A stretch of 64,000 nt of DNA from Kribbella solani (GTDB taxonomy: Bacteria; Actinomycetota; Actinomycetes; Propionibacteriales; Kribbellaceae), in NCBI RefSeq assembly GCF_014205295.1, contig NZ_JACHNF010000001.1, forward strand, positions 1,054,001-1,118,000, read 5' to 3'. Of this stretch, positions 17,458 through 28,189 are shown one piece after another. Within the stretch, counting starts at the first letter, position 1. Each line of letters opens with the position of its first letter. The notes below the pieces were generated by a model that did no database searches, was not told the origin of the DNA, and worked only from the letters and a program-made list of their open reading frames with translations. The position numbers and the translations under genes were made by a program.

Positions 17458-17508
17458 ATCATCACCTGCGTGCTGGAAATTGGTCGGCGGGGGCGGGCTG
17501 GTTGGACG

Positions 17509-17514
17509 TAGGGT
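17509..17514 (+). promoter_or_regulatory. Leaderless -10 box
   Basis: TAGGGT ends 6 nt before the GTG at 17521, the same spacing as at several other genes in this window. Confidence 0.5.
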
Positions 17515-17520
17515 CTGGGG

Positions 17521-18819
17521 GTGACTGGGTTGCGGGTGGTGGATGTTGTCGCGGAGCAGTTGGACGCCGTGTGGGAGGTTCGGATCCGGTCGTTCGGACC
17601 GGGTGGGGATCGGGAGGAGTGGCAGAAGAACGCTCGTCCGTTCCTGGACGACGGCCGGCTGCTCGGTGTGGTGGACGGGGATCGACTGGTCGCGGCCGCG
17701 CGGATCTGGCCGTTCGAGCAGTGGTGGCACGGCCGGCGCGTACCGATGGGTGGTGTGGCCGGTGTCGTGGTCGCCCCGGAGTACCGCGGGCGTGGTGTCG
17801 GCAGCCTGCTGATGCGCGGCGTACTGGACCGCTGCGCCGACAAGGGCTACCCGCTGACAGCGCTCTACCCGGCGACCACCGTGCTGTACCGGCATCTCGG
17901 GTACGAGTTCGCCGGCAACAGGTACAAGTTCTCCTTCGAGGCTGCCGATCTGCGTACGCTCGGCGGCAAGAACGTGCCGGTACGAAAGGCCACGAAGGCC
18001 GACGCGCAACTCCTGATCGACCTGGCGGGACAGGCGCATGCCGCACGCCGGTCGAGTGGTCCGCTGATCTGGCCGTTGAGTGAGATCGAGTCGTGGCTGG
18101 ACGACGAGGACAACTTCGCGTACGTCGCCGATGACGGGTTCGTGGTCTACAACTGGTCCGACGGGAATCTGGCGGTGGACGAGTTGATCGCCGGTTCCGA
18201 GGAGACCGCCCGCGCGCTGTGGGCGACGGTCGGGTCCGGAGCGTCGATCGCGAAGAGCGTGCAGGCGTTCTGCGCACCGTTCGATCCGATTCACCTGATG
18301 GCCGAGCACGAGGCGGAGGCCGATACGCGGATCAACCGCTGGATGCTGCGGCTGGTCGACGCGCCGGCCGCGATCGCGGGGCGTGGATTCCCGGCGGGTG
18401 TCACCGCGGAGCTCGGCCTGCGCATCGACGACCCCGAGCTGCCGAAGAACGCCGGGGACTGGCAGCTGTCAGTCACCAACGGCACCGGCCGCCTCGCCCC
18501 AGCCGAATCGACGTCGAGCACCGCGACGACCGAGAGCACGCCGACCTCGGCAGGCGCGGGAGGTGCGGTAGGCGCGGGAGGCGCGGGAGGTGCAGGAGGT
18601 GCGGTAGGCGCGGCGCCTCGGGCGCCGGGTGATGCGGTTCGGCTCGGGCCGCGGGGTCTCGCCGCCCTGTACGCCGGTACACCGATGGCAACCCTGCGCG
18701 CCGCGGGGCTCGCGGCTGGTGGCGTACCTGTGGCTGAGGGTGCTGATTCGGGTGCCGTGGACGCGGTGCTGGATGCGGTGTTCGGGGGGTCTGAGCCGTA
18801 CGTGCTCGACTACTTCTGA
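17521..18819 (+). CDS. Eis-like GNAT N-acetyltransferase
   Basis: The 432-residue product has the layout of the Eis family (enhanced intracellular survival): two GNAT folds and a C-terminal SCP2-like domain. The acetyl-CoA loop is VVVAPEYRGRGVGSLLMRG (about residues 83-101), followed by YPATTVLYRHLGYEFAG with the tyrosine used as general acid in the family. The chain ends in YVLDYF, matching the C-terminal Phe carboxylate that acts as catalytic base in Eis. A Gly/Ala-rich, Ser/Thr-rich insert of about 40 residues (DNA 18500-18630) sits in the C-terminal domain and looks like an expanded linker. Eis enzymes acetylate several amines of aminoglycosides and peptides. The native substrate here is unknown. 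Confidence 0.85.
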   Translation: MTGLRVVDVVAEQLDAVWEVRIRSFGPGGDREEWQKNARPFLDDGRLLGVVDGDRLVAAARIWPFEQWWHGRRVPMGGVAGVVVAPEYRGRGVGSLLMRGVLDRCADKGYPLTALYPATTVLYRHLGYEFAGNRYKFSFEAADLRTLGGKNVPVRKATKADAQLLIDLAGQAHAARRSSGPLIWPLSEIESWLDDEDNFAYVADDGFVVYNWSDGNLAVDELIAGSEETARALWATVGSGASIAKSVQAFCAPFDPIHLMAEHEAEADTRINRWMLRLVDAPAAIAGRGFPAGVTAELGLRIDDPELPKNAGDWQLSVTNGTGRLAPAESTSSTATTESTPTSAGAGGAVGAGGAGGAGGAVGAAPRAPGDAVRLGPRGLAALYAGTPMATLRAAGLAAGGVPVAEGADSGAVDAVLDAVFGGSEPYVLDYF

Positions 18820-18857
18820 GTCGGCGCGTCGATTTCTGTCCGTGTGGTCGCTCCGAC

Positions 18858-18863
18858 TAGGGT
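18858..18863 (+). promoter_or_regulatory. Candidate -10 box of ruvCAB
   Basis: TAGGGT would place transcription start near 18870, inside the LexA box. LexA bound there would directly block initiation. No clear -35 is visible. Confidence 0.4.
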
Positions 18864-18865
18864 TG

Positions 18866-18881
18866 TCGAACAAACGTTCGG
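18866..18881. promoter_or_regulatory. LexA/SOS box of ruvCAB
   Basis: TCGAACAAACGTTCGG matches the actinobacterial SOS consensus TCGAAC-N4-GTTCGA at 11 of the 12 specified bases. It lies 9 bp before the ruvC start codon and just downstream of a -10-like TAGGGT. The ruvCAB genes are SOS-induced in mycobacteria, so the site fits its context. Confidence 0.85.
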
Positions 18882-18890
18882 AGGTGGTCC

Positions 18891-19487
18891 ATGCGGGTGC
18901 TCGGCGTCGACCCGGGACTGACTCGGTGTGGCCTCGGTGTGGTCGAGGGGACGCCGGGGAAGCCGCCGGCGCTGGTTGCCGTGGGCGTGATCCGGACGCC
19001 GGCCGACCTGGACGTGTCCAAGCGGCTGGTCCGGATCGAGGCCGAGCTGGACGAGTGGATCGCGCGGCATCAGCCGGACGCGGTCGCGGTCGAGCGGGTG
19101 TTCGCGCAGCACAACGTGCGGACGGTGATGGGTACGGCGCAGGCGTCCGGGGTGGCGATGGTGGTTGCCGCGCGGCGGGGGTTGCCGGTGGCGCTGCATA
19201 CGCCGAGCGAGGTGAAGGCGGCGGTCACCGGGTCCGGGCGGGCGGACAAGGAGCAGGTGACGACGATGGTCACCCGGATTCTCCGCTTGAGCGAGCGGCC
19301 GACGCCGGCCGACGCGGCGGACGCGCTGGCGCTGGCGATCTGCCATGTCTGGCGCGGCGCCGTGACCACCAAGCTGCAGCAAGCCGCCGCGGGCCGGTCG
19401 AACCTGGAAGCCGCCGCCGAAGCACAATCACGTCTGCAGGTAGCCCGCCTCCGCGCAGCCGTCGCAGCCCAGCAGGGCAAAAGATGA
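18891..19487 (+). CDS. ruvC: Holliday junction endonuclease RuvC
   Basis: RuvC resolves Holliday junctions by symmetric cleavage after RuvAB branch migration. The 198-residue product has the RNase H-like fold with the acidic residues in [18 protein letters not shown] and [12 protein letters not shown]. Length is slightly above the E. coli enzyme because of a charged C-terminal tail. GGAGGT sits 4 nt before the ATG. The gene is first in the ruvCAB operon and lies directly behind the LexA box. Confidence 0.96.
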   Translation: MRVLGVDPGLTRCGLGVVEGTPGKPPALVAVGVIRTPADLDVSKRLVRIEAELDEWIARHQPDAVAVERVFAQHNVRTVMGTAQASGVAMVVAARRGLPVALHTPSEVKAAVTGSGRADKEQVTTMVTRILRLSERPTPADAADALALAICHVWRGAVTTKLQQAAAGRSNLEAAAEAQSRLQVARLRAAVAAQQGKR

Positions 19488-19560
19488 GCCGTCCCACAGG
19501 CAAACGCAGGGTCGGCGGTGGGTTCGTGGTTTGTGGTGTTGAAGGGTTTGGTGGTTGGGG

Positions 19561-20163
19561 ATGATCGCGTTCGTGCGGGGGCCGGTGGCGGCCGTCGGGG
19601 TGGACAGTGCGGTGGTCGAGGTCGGTGGAGTCGGCCTGCTGGTGTACTGCGATCCGGGCACGCTGGCCGGGTTGCGGCCGGGGCAGGAGGCGCGGATCTC
19701 GACCTCGATGGTGGTTCGTGAGGACTCCCTGACGCTGTACGGGTTCGCCGACGACGACGCGAAGCAGACCTTCGAGCTGCTGCAGACCGCTTCCGGCGTG
19801 GGTCCGAAGCTGGCGCAGGCCGCGCTGGCGGTGCTGAGTCCGGACCAGCTGCGGCACGCGGTCGCGACCGAGGACCTCGCCGTGCTGGTGAAGGTCCCGG
19901 GCATCGGCAAGAAGGGCGCGCAGCGGATAGTGCTGGAGCTGAAGGACAAGATCGGCGCGCCGTCCAAGACGGTGACCGGCCGGCCGCTGCAGGCTCAGGA
20001 GGCCTGGCGGGATCAGGTGCAGGCCGGCCTGGTCGGTCTCGGCTGGTCCGCGCGGGATGCCGAGGACGCGGTCACGGCGGTGTCTCCGCTGGCCGCGGAC
20101 AGCCCCAACCCGTCGGTTCCCGACCTGCTCCGCGCCGCGCTCCGCGTGCTGTCCAAGGCGTAA
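19561..20163 (+). CDS. ruvA: Holliday junction branch migration protein RuvA
   Basis: RuvA tetramers hold the four-way junction and load the RuvB motors. The 200-residue product begins MIAFVRGPVAAV, has two helix-hairpin-helix motifs (SGVGPKLAQAALAVLS and PGIGKKGAQRIVLELKDK) and a C-terminal RuvB-contact domain ending DLLRAALRVLSKA. The ATG at 19561 gives the conventional N-terminus; an upstream TTG at 19555 is ignored. The 73-bp gap after ruvC is G-rich and has no terminator. RuvB follows 3 bp later. Confidence 0.96.
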   Translation: MIAFVRGPVAAVGVDSAVVEVGGVGLLVYCDPGTLAGLRPGQEARISTSMVVREDSLTLYGFADDDAKQTFELLQTASGVGPKLAQAALAVLSPDQLRHAVATEDLAVLVKVPGIGKKGAQRIVLELKDKIGAPSKTVTGRPLQAQEAWRDQVQAGLVGLGWSARDAEDAVTAVSPLAADSPNPSVPDLLRAALRVLSKA

Positions 20164-20166
20164 CGA

Positions 20167-21219
20167 ATGGAAGACAACGTACGGCCGCTGGTCTCCGCGG
20201 ATGCCGTGGACCTCGAGGAACGCAAGATCGAGTCGGCGCTGCGCCCGCGTACGCTCGGCGAGTTCGGCGGGCAGCGGCGGGTCAGCGAGCAGCTCGAGCT
20301 GGTGCTGCACGCGGCCCGCGGCCGGAACCGCACGCCTGACCACGTGCTGCTCTCCGGCCCGCCGGGGCTCGGGAAGACGACGCTGGCGATGATCATCGCC
20401 GCCGAGATGTCCGCGCCGCTGCGCGTCACCAGCGGCCCGGCGATCCAGCACGCCGGCGATCTGGCCGCGATCCTGTCGGGGCTGAGCGAGGGCGAAGTGC
20501 TGTTCCTGGACGAGATCCACCGGATGTCCCGGCCGGCCGAAGAGCTGCTGTACATGGCGATGGAGGACTTCCGGGTCGACGTGATCGTCGGCAAGGGGCC
20601 GGGCGCGACCGCGATCCCGCTGGAGATTCCGCCGTTCACGCTGGTCGGGGCGACCACCCGGGCCGGTCTGCTGCCGGGTCCGCTGCGGGACCGGTTCGGG
20701 TTCACCGGGCACCTGGAGTTCTACGAGGCGGCCGAGCTGGAGAAGATCGTGAACCGGTCGGCGGCCCTGCTGGAGGTCGACATCACCGCGGAAGGCGCGA
20801 CCGAGATCGCGTCCCGGTCCCGCGGTACGCCCCGGATCGCGAACCGGCTGCTCCGCCGGGTCCGCGACTACGCCGAGGTCCGCGCGGACGGGATCATCAC
20901 GCTCGCGCTGTCGAAGGCGGCCCTGGATCTGTACGAGGTCGACAAGATGGGCCTGGACCGGCTGGACCGGTCGGTGCTGGACGCGCTGTGCCGGCGGTTC
21001 GGCGGCGGTCCGGTCGGTCTTTCCACGCTCGCGGTTGCGGTCGGCGAAGAACGTGAGACCGTGGAAGAGGTGGCCGAACCGTTCCTGGTCCGGTCCGGGT
21101 ACCTGGCGCGTACGCCGCGTGGCCGCGTCGCGACACCCGCCGCCTGGCGGCACATCGGCCTCAAGGTACCGAAGGGCGCGACCTTCGCGGACACGCTTTT
21201 CGAGACCGACGAGGACTGA
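20167..21219 (+). CDS. ruvB: Holliday junction helicase RuvB
   Basis: This 350-residue AAA+ ATPase drives branch migration with RuvA. It shows Walker [10 protein letters not shown] near residue 64, Walker [10 protein letters not shown], the sensor segment [20 protein letters not shown] and the winged-helix C-terminal domain ending near the TPRGRVAT signature. Domain order and length are standard. It is the last gene of the SOS-linked ruvCAB group. Confidence 0.97.
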   Translation: MEDNVRPLVSADAVDLEERKIESALRPRTLGEFGGQRRVSEQLELVLHAARGRNRTPDHVLLSGPPGLGKTTLAMIIAAEMSAPLRVTSGPAIQHAGDLAAILSGLSEGEVLFLDEIHRMSRPAEELLYMAMEDFRVDVIVGKGPGATAIPLEIPPFTLVGATTRAGLLPGPLRDRFGFTGHLEFYEAAELEKIVNRSAALLEVDITAEGATEIASRSRGTPRIANRLLRRVRDYAEVRADGIITLALSKAALDLYEVDKMGLDRLDRSVLDALCRRFGGGPVGLSTLAVAVGEERETVEEVAEPFLVRSGYLARTPRGRVATPAAWRHIGLKVPKGATFADTLFETDED

Positions 21220-21475
21220 GCCGTTGTTCAACAGTTCGGCCGCAATTGAACAGTGAAGCCGCCGGGGAACGACTGCCGGTGCCGGTACGTAGACACTCAG
21301 TAGGCCAGTAGGGCGAGTAACGCAAACGTGACCCGGTGTCATGAGGCACTTGTTGCCGCTCAGGGTTAGACTCCCCGGTGGCCTGACCTGCAGGTCATTC
21401 CGCTGCGACCTGCGCGCTTCAGCAGAGCGTGCGGGACGCCCGTACACCCGACCCGACGAAGGATTCTGAGACCCG

Positions 21476-21985
21476 ATGCAACTCCTCGCCGTACCGATGG
21501 CCTCCTCCGGGGGTGGCGGCATCACGCTGCTGCTGCCGCTGATCCTGATCGTCGGAATGATTTGGTTCATGAGCCGCACGCAGCGTAAGCAGCGTGACCG
21601 GCAGGCAAAGACGGTCGCCGCGCTCACCCCGGGCACCAAGGTGATCACCACCAGCGGAATGGTCGGCATCGTCGAAGAGACCGACGACGAGTACGTGACG
21701 CTGGAGATCTCCGACGGCGTGCTGATCCAGGTCGTCAAGGCCGCGATCGGCCGGGTGATCCCGGAAGAGGACACCACCGACGAGGTGACCGCCGCCGACG
21801 CCGCCCCGGCCACCGCCGACGCGCGGCCGACCGCCGACGGCGAGTCCGCCGGCGACCAGGCCGGCGACCAGGCCGAGGCCGAGAAGGTCGACGTACCGGA
21901 CACGGCGCGCGACCAGGCCGCGGCGAAGGCGGACGGCAAGGTGCAGGACGCGCCGAAGCTGCCGCCGACGCACACCGAGAACTGA
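21476..21985 (+). CDS. yajC: Preprotein translocase subunit YajC
   Basis: YajC is the small accessory subunit of the SecDF-YajC complex at the inner membrane. The 169-residue product has one transmembrane helix (ITLLLPLILIVGMIWFM), followed by the basic RTQRKQRDRQ and the conserved PGTKVITTSGMVGIV domain. The C-terminal 65 residues are an Ala/Asp/Glu-rich disordered tail typical of actinomycetes. The start could be 21476 or the ATG at 21497. A 256-bp gap after ruvB holds its promoter; a TAGACT at 21367-21372 is a weak -10 candidate. Confidence 0.93.
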   Translation: MQLLAVPMASSGGGGITLLLPLILIVGMIWFMSRTQRKQRDRQAKTVAALTPGTKVITTSGMVGIVEETDDEYVTLEISDGVLIQVVKAAIGRVIPEEDTTDEVTAADAAPATADARPTADGESAGDQAGDQAEAEKVDVPDTARDQAAAKADGKVQDAPKLPPTHTEN

Positions 21986-22112
21986 TTTCCGTCCCAACGG
22001 CCTGTGGCGCGGTGTTCGGCCCCCGGTGATGATCCAGTGCCTGTGATGATTCGGTGCTCGGGATGTCCGGTGACGGTGTGGCGCGCCCAGAAGTACAAAG
22101 GTTGAAACTGAC

Positions 22113-23900
22113 GTGGCAACGAGTTCACCCACCCGCCCCGGGCGGAGCCTGATCGCCTTGGCGGTGGTCGTGGTCCTGCTGTTCGGGATCATGGCGCTGA
22201 CCAAGACCTGGAAGCCGAAGCTCGGCCTGGACCTGCGTGGTGGCACCACCATCACGCTGACCGCCAGCACGCTCGACGGCAGCGGGAAGGTCACCGCCGA
22301 CCAGCTGAACGAGGCCAAGAACATCATCGGCCAGCGGGTCAACGGTGCCGGCGTCGCGGAGTCCGACATCACCACCTCCGGCGGTACCCACATCAATGTG
22401 GCTGTCCCCGGTGCCACGAAGGAATCCCTGGTGGAGCAGGTCGGTCAGACCGCCCTGCTCTACTTCCGGATCGTCTACAGCGCGGACCAGGTCGCCCCGG
22501 CGACCCCGCCCAGTACGACGCCGAAACCCAGCACCACCCCGAAACCCAGTACCACCCCGAAGCCGAGCACCACGCCGAAGGCCAGTACGACGCCGAAGCC
22601 GAGTGCCACCGTCAAGCCCGGCACCCCGAGCGCCACGCCGAAGGGCCGGGGCTGGAGCAGCGTGCTGGCCGACGCGACGCCGACCCCCAGTGCCACGCCG
22701 AAGCCCAGCGCGGCGCCGAGTTCGGCGCCGAGCACGCCGGCCGCGACGCCAAGTACGCCGGCCACGAACGGCGACCCGCTGAAGTACACGCCGGACGCGG
22801 CCACGCAGGCCGGGTTCGCGGCGTACAAGTGCGGTGACAAGCAGAGCGACTCGCCGAGCCAGCCGCTGTTCTCCTGCGACCGGAACAAGCAGTACAAGTA
22901 CCTGCTCGGCCCGGCGATCATGGCCGGTACGGACCTGTCGGACGCGAGCGCCGGCATCCCGCAGAACGGCCTGCAGTGGCAGGTCAACCTGAAGTTCACC
23001 GGCGCCGGTGGCGACAAGTTCCTGAAGGCCACCACCGCGATCTCGCAGCGCGGCCAGGGCCAGAACCTGTTCGCGATCGTGCTGGACGGCGAGACCATCT
23101 CGACCCCGAGCGTGAACAACCCGATCCCGGGTGGTCAGGCCGAGATCACCGGTACGTTCACCGAGTCCGAGGCCCGCGACCTGGCGAACGTGCTGAAGTA
23201 CGGTTCGCTGCCGGTCAAGTTCGACATCTCCTCGGTGGAGACGGTGTCGCCGCAGCTCGGTGGTGACCAGCTGTCCGCGGGCATCTGGGCCGGTCTGATC
23301 GGCCTCGGCCTGGTGGTGCTGTTCTGCTTCCTGTACTACCGCGGTCTCGGCCTGGTCGTCGTACTGTCCCTCGGGGCCGCCGGCGTCCTGACCGGATCGC
23401 TGGTGATCCTGCTCGGCAAGGCGATCGGGTTCACCCTGACGCTGGCCGGTATCGCCGGTCTGATCGTTGCCGTCGGCATCACCGCGGACTCGTTCATCAT
23501 CTACTTCGAACGGCTCCGTGACGAAGTGCGGGAAGGCCGCAGTCTGCGGTCCTCGGTGGAGACCGGCTGGGCCCGCGCCAAGCACACCATCATCGCGGCG
23601 GACTCGATCTCGCTGCTGGCCGCGATCGTGCTGTACGTGCTGGCGATCGGCAGCGTCCGGGGCTTCGCGTTCACGCTCGGCCTGACCACGCTGATCGACC
23701 TGGTGGTGGTCTTCCTGTTCACCAAGCCGGTGGTCACGCTGCTGGCCCGGACCGACTTCTTCGGCCACGGCCACAAGCTGTCCGGCCTCGATCCCGAGCA
23801 TCTCGGCGTCGAACGACTGCCAGGCCAGACGAAACCGTCGGCCCGGCCGGCCCGGAAGCCGAAGACGCCGACGCGCAAGCCGGTGGGAGGCGAGATCTGA
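22113..23900 (+). CDS. secD: Protein translocase subunit SecD
   Basis: SecD, with SecF, uses the proton gradient to pull secreted proteins through SecYEG. The 595-residue product has an N-terminal membrane helix, the periplasmic P1 region with DLRGGTTITL and GTHINVAVPG, and a C-terminal five-helix bundle with the conserved GITADSFIIYFERLRDEV. A Thr/Pro/Ser-rich insert of about 100 residues interrupts the periplasmic region and contains a hexapeptide array (see repeat). The start is GTG with AAAGG upstream. The stop overlaps the secF start by one base (TGATG). Confidence 0.96.
   Translation: MATSSPTRPGRSLIALAVVVVLLFGIMALTKTWKPKLGLDLRGGTTITLTASTLDGSGKVTADQLNEAKNIIGQRVNGAGVAESDITTSGGTHINVAVPGATKESLVEQVGQTALLYFRIVYSADQVAPATPPSTTPKPSTTPKPSTTPKPSTTPKASTTPKPSATVKPGTPSATPKGRGWSSVLADATPTPSATPKPSAAPSSAPSTPAATPSTPATNGDPLKYTPDAATQAGFAAYKCGDKQSDSPSQPLFSCDRNKQYKYLLGPAIMAGTDLSDASAGIPQNGLQWQVNLKFTGAGGDKFLKATTAISQRGQGQNLFAIVLDGETISTPSVNNPIPGGQAEITGTFTESEARDLANVLKYGSLPVKFDISSVETVSPQLGGDQLSAGIWAGLIGLGLVVLFCFLYYRGLGLVVVLSLGAAGVLTGSLVILLGKAIGFTLTLAGIAGLIVAVGITADSFIIYFERLRDEVREGRSLRSSVETGWARAKHTIIAADSISLLAAIVLYVLAIGSVRGFAFTLGLTTLIDLVVVFLFTKPVVTLLARTDFFGHGHKLSGLDPEHLGVERLPGQTKPSARPARKPKTPTRKPVGGEI
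22512..22619 (+). repeat. 18-bp coding tandem repeat in secD
   Basis: Six successive 18-bp units (five close, the last degenerate) encode STTPKP-type hexapeptides in the periplasmic loop of SecD, about residues 134-169. Related SATPKP units continue more loosely to about 22760. The repeat is likely to vary in copy number between strains and to form an extended proline-rich linker. Confidence 0.9.
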
Positions 23901-25075
23901 TGTCGAAGCTCGGACAGATCGGTGCCAAGCTGCACCGCGGCGAGGTCTCCTACGACTTCATCGGCCACCGCAAGTTCTGGTTCGGCCTCTCGATCGCGCT
24001 GGTCGTGATCTCGCTCGGCGGCCTGTTCGCCCGCGGCCTGGCGCTCGGTATCGAGTTCCGCGGCGGCGTCGAGTACGAGGCGAAGGTCAAGGTCACCGAT
24101 GCCACCGTGCAGGACTTCGGCGACGTGGTGAAGGCGACCAACGCCAAGGGCCTCGGCGACCCGGTCGTGACCACGATCAACAACGACAAGGTCCGGGTCC
24201 AGACCAAGCCGCTGGAGCAGAACGACATCGGCCGGGTCCGGGACGCGATCGCCAAGGAGGCGGGCGTACCGTCCGAACAGGTCACGTCGCAGCAGATCGG
24301 CGCGTCCTGGGGTCAGCAGATCGCGGACAAGGCGATCGTGGCGCTGATCGTGTTCCTGGTGCTGGTGTTCGCGGTGATCTGGCTGTACTTCCGCGAGGCG
24401 AAAGCCTCGATGGCGGCCATCATCGCGTTGATCCACGACGTCACGATCACGGTCGGTGTGTACGCGCTGATCGGCTTCGACGTGACGCCCGCGACGGTGA
24501 TCGGCGTACTGACGATTCTCGGTTACTCCCTGTACGACACCGTGGTCGTGTTCGACAAGGTCCGGGAGAACACCCGCGGTATCACCGGGTCGAACCGGTT
24601 CACCTACTCGGACGCCACCAACCTGGCCGTGAACCAGACGGTGGTCCGGTCGATCAACACGACGGTCACCGCACTGCTTCCGGTCGGCGCGATTCTGGTC
24701 GTCGGTACGGTCGTGCTCGGCACCGGGCCGTTGAAGGACCTCTCGCTGGCGTTGTTCGTCGGTATCGCCGTCGGTGCGTACTCGTCGATCTTCATCGCCC
24801 CGTCGCTGCTCGCGGTGTTCAAGGAGCGCGAGCCGGGGATGCAGGCGCTGAGCAAGCGGGTGGCCTCGAAGAAGGCGCAGGTAGCTGCCGCCGCGGCCGC
24901 TCCGGCGGCGGTCGCGACCGCCGGCGCCGCGTCCCGTACAGCGGTGCAGGACACGCCACGGAAGGCGGAGCGGGCCACTGGCTCGGCGCCGACGCCGTCG
25001 GCGCGCCCGATGAAGGCGGCCGCGGCCGGACGCCCGCAGCCGACTCGCAAGCCGCGCTCGAAGCGCGGTAAGTGA
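23900..25075 (+). CDS. secF: Protein translocase subunit SecF
   Basis: The 391-residue SecF partner of SecD has a cytoplasmic N-terminus, a first helix (FWFGLSIALVVISLGGLFA), the periplasmic P4-like domain with GIEFRGGVEYEAKV, and the conserved helix set containing ILGYSLYDTVVVFDKVRENTR. The C-terminal 80 residues are basic and Ala/Pro-rich, as is common in actinomycetes. It overlaps secD by one base, and apt begins on its stop codon (TGATG). Confidence 0.96.
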   Translation: MSKLGQIGAKLHRGEVSYDFIGHRKFWFGLSIALVVISLGGLFARGLALGIEFRGGVEYEAKVKVTDATVQDFGDVVKATNAKGLGDPVVTTINNDKVRVQTKPLEQNDIGRVRDAIAKEAGVPSEQVTSQQIGASWGQQIADKAIVALIVFLVLVFAVIWLYFREAKASMAAIIALIHDVTITVGVYALIGFDVTPATVIGVLTILGYSLYDTVVVFDKVRENTRGITGSNRFTYSDATNLAVNQTVVRSINTTVTALLPVGAILVVGTVVLGTGPLKDLSLALFVGIAVGAYSSIFIAPSLLAVFKEREPGMQALSKRVASKKAQVAAAAAAPAAVATAGAASRTAVQDTPRKAERATGSAPTPSARPMKAAAAGRPQPTRKPRSKRGK

Positions 25076-25614
25076 TGCGGACGCTGGAGCGGGTCCTCGC
25101 CGACGGCATCCGGGACATTCCGGACTATCCGAAGCCGGGGGTGGTGTTCAAGGACATCACCCCGCTGCTCGCCGATCACACCGGGTTCACGCAGGTCGTG
25201 GAGGCGCTGGCGGCGTTCGGCAAGGACGACGACGGGCGCGTGGTGGTCGACAAGGTGGTCGGGATCGAGGCGCGCGGGTTCATCCTGGCCGCCCCGGTCG
25301 CGCTCGCGCTCGGCGCCGGGTTCGTGCCGGTACGGAAGAAGGGCAAGCTGCCGGCGGCGACGTACGAGGAGTCGTACGCGCTGGAGTACGGCGAGGCAAC
25401 GATCGAAGTACACCAGGACGCGTTCGTACCCGGTGACCGCGTGCTGGTCATCGACGACGTACTGGCCACGGGCGGCACCGTCGAGGCATGCCTGCGGCTG
25501 ATCCGCCGCTGCGACGCCAAGGTGATCGGCACGGCGGTGCTGCTCGAGCTGTCGTTCCTGCCGGGCCGGGAACGCCTGCAGGGCGAGGAAGTCAGCGCGC
25601 TCGTCACCGTTTGA
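25075..25614 (+). CDS. apt: Adenine phosphoribosyltransferase
   Basis: Apt salvages adenine by joining it to PRPP to give AMP. The 179-residue product has IRDIPDYPKPGVVFKDITPLL at the N-terminus, typical of Apt, and the PRPP-binding motif VLVIDDVLATGGT near residue 122. I use the ATG at 25075, which shares a base with the secF stop. A GTG at 25072 would add one residue. Apt between secF and relA is the usual actinobacterial order. A strong terminator follows. Confidence 0.95.
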   Translation: MRTLERVLADGIRDIPDYPKPGVVFKDITPLLADHTGFTQVVEALAAFGKDDDGRVVVDKVVGIEARGFILAAPVALALGAGFVPVRKKGKLPAATYEESYALEYGEATIEVHQDAFVPGDRVLVIDDVLATGGTVEACLRLIRRCDAKVIGTAVLLELSFLPGRERLQGEEVSALVTV

Positions 25615-25619
25615 ACGAC

Positions 25620-25654
25620 CGATCCGGCCAGGTCAGTGCGACCTGGCCGGATCG
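25620..25654 (+). terminator. Hairpin terminator after apt
   Basis: A perfect 15-bp stem (25620-25634 with 25640-25654) with a 5-nt loop begins 6 bp after the apt stop and is followed by TTG. It separates the sec-apt transcript from relA. Confidence 0.85.
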
Positions 25655-25749
25655 TTGCCTTCCGGTAAGTATTTTCCGAACAGGCCGTGACGTTTCGTTG
25701 ACCCGGCGTGTTGTCCACAGGTGGGTCTGCCGCGTTGGGCGCGGGCCTC

Positions 25750-25755
25750 TAGACT
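25750..25755 (+). promoter_or_regulatory. Candidate -10 box of relA
   Basis: TAGACT lies 27 bp before the relA start, after the apt terminator. No convincing -35 is visible at the expected place. The position predicts a leader of about 20 nt containing GGAGGG. Confidence 0.4.
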
Positions 25756-25782
25756 GGTGGTCTGTCGGCGGAGGGACACAGC

Positions 25783-28179
<2,397 letters not shown>

Positions 28180-28189
28180 GACAGCAGGT

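Noticed and set aside
21220..21475. Riboswitch or attenuator in the gap before yajC.
   Set aside because: TTGTTCAACAGTT and a later AATTGAACAG hint at an inverted repeat, but no stable stem series or known riboswitch core could be traced.
25711..25719. TTGTCCACA, a match to the actinobacterial DnaA box, before relA; a second copy lies at 30458-30466.
   Set aside because: The boxes are single and 4.7 kb apart, with no dnaA, dnaN or AT-rich unwinding region nearby. They do not make an origin.
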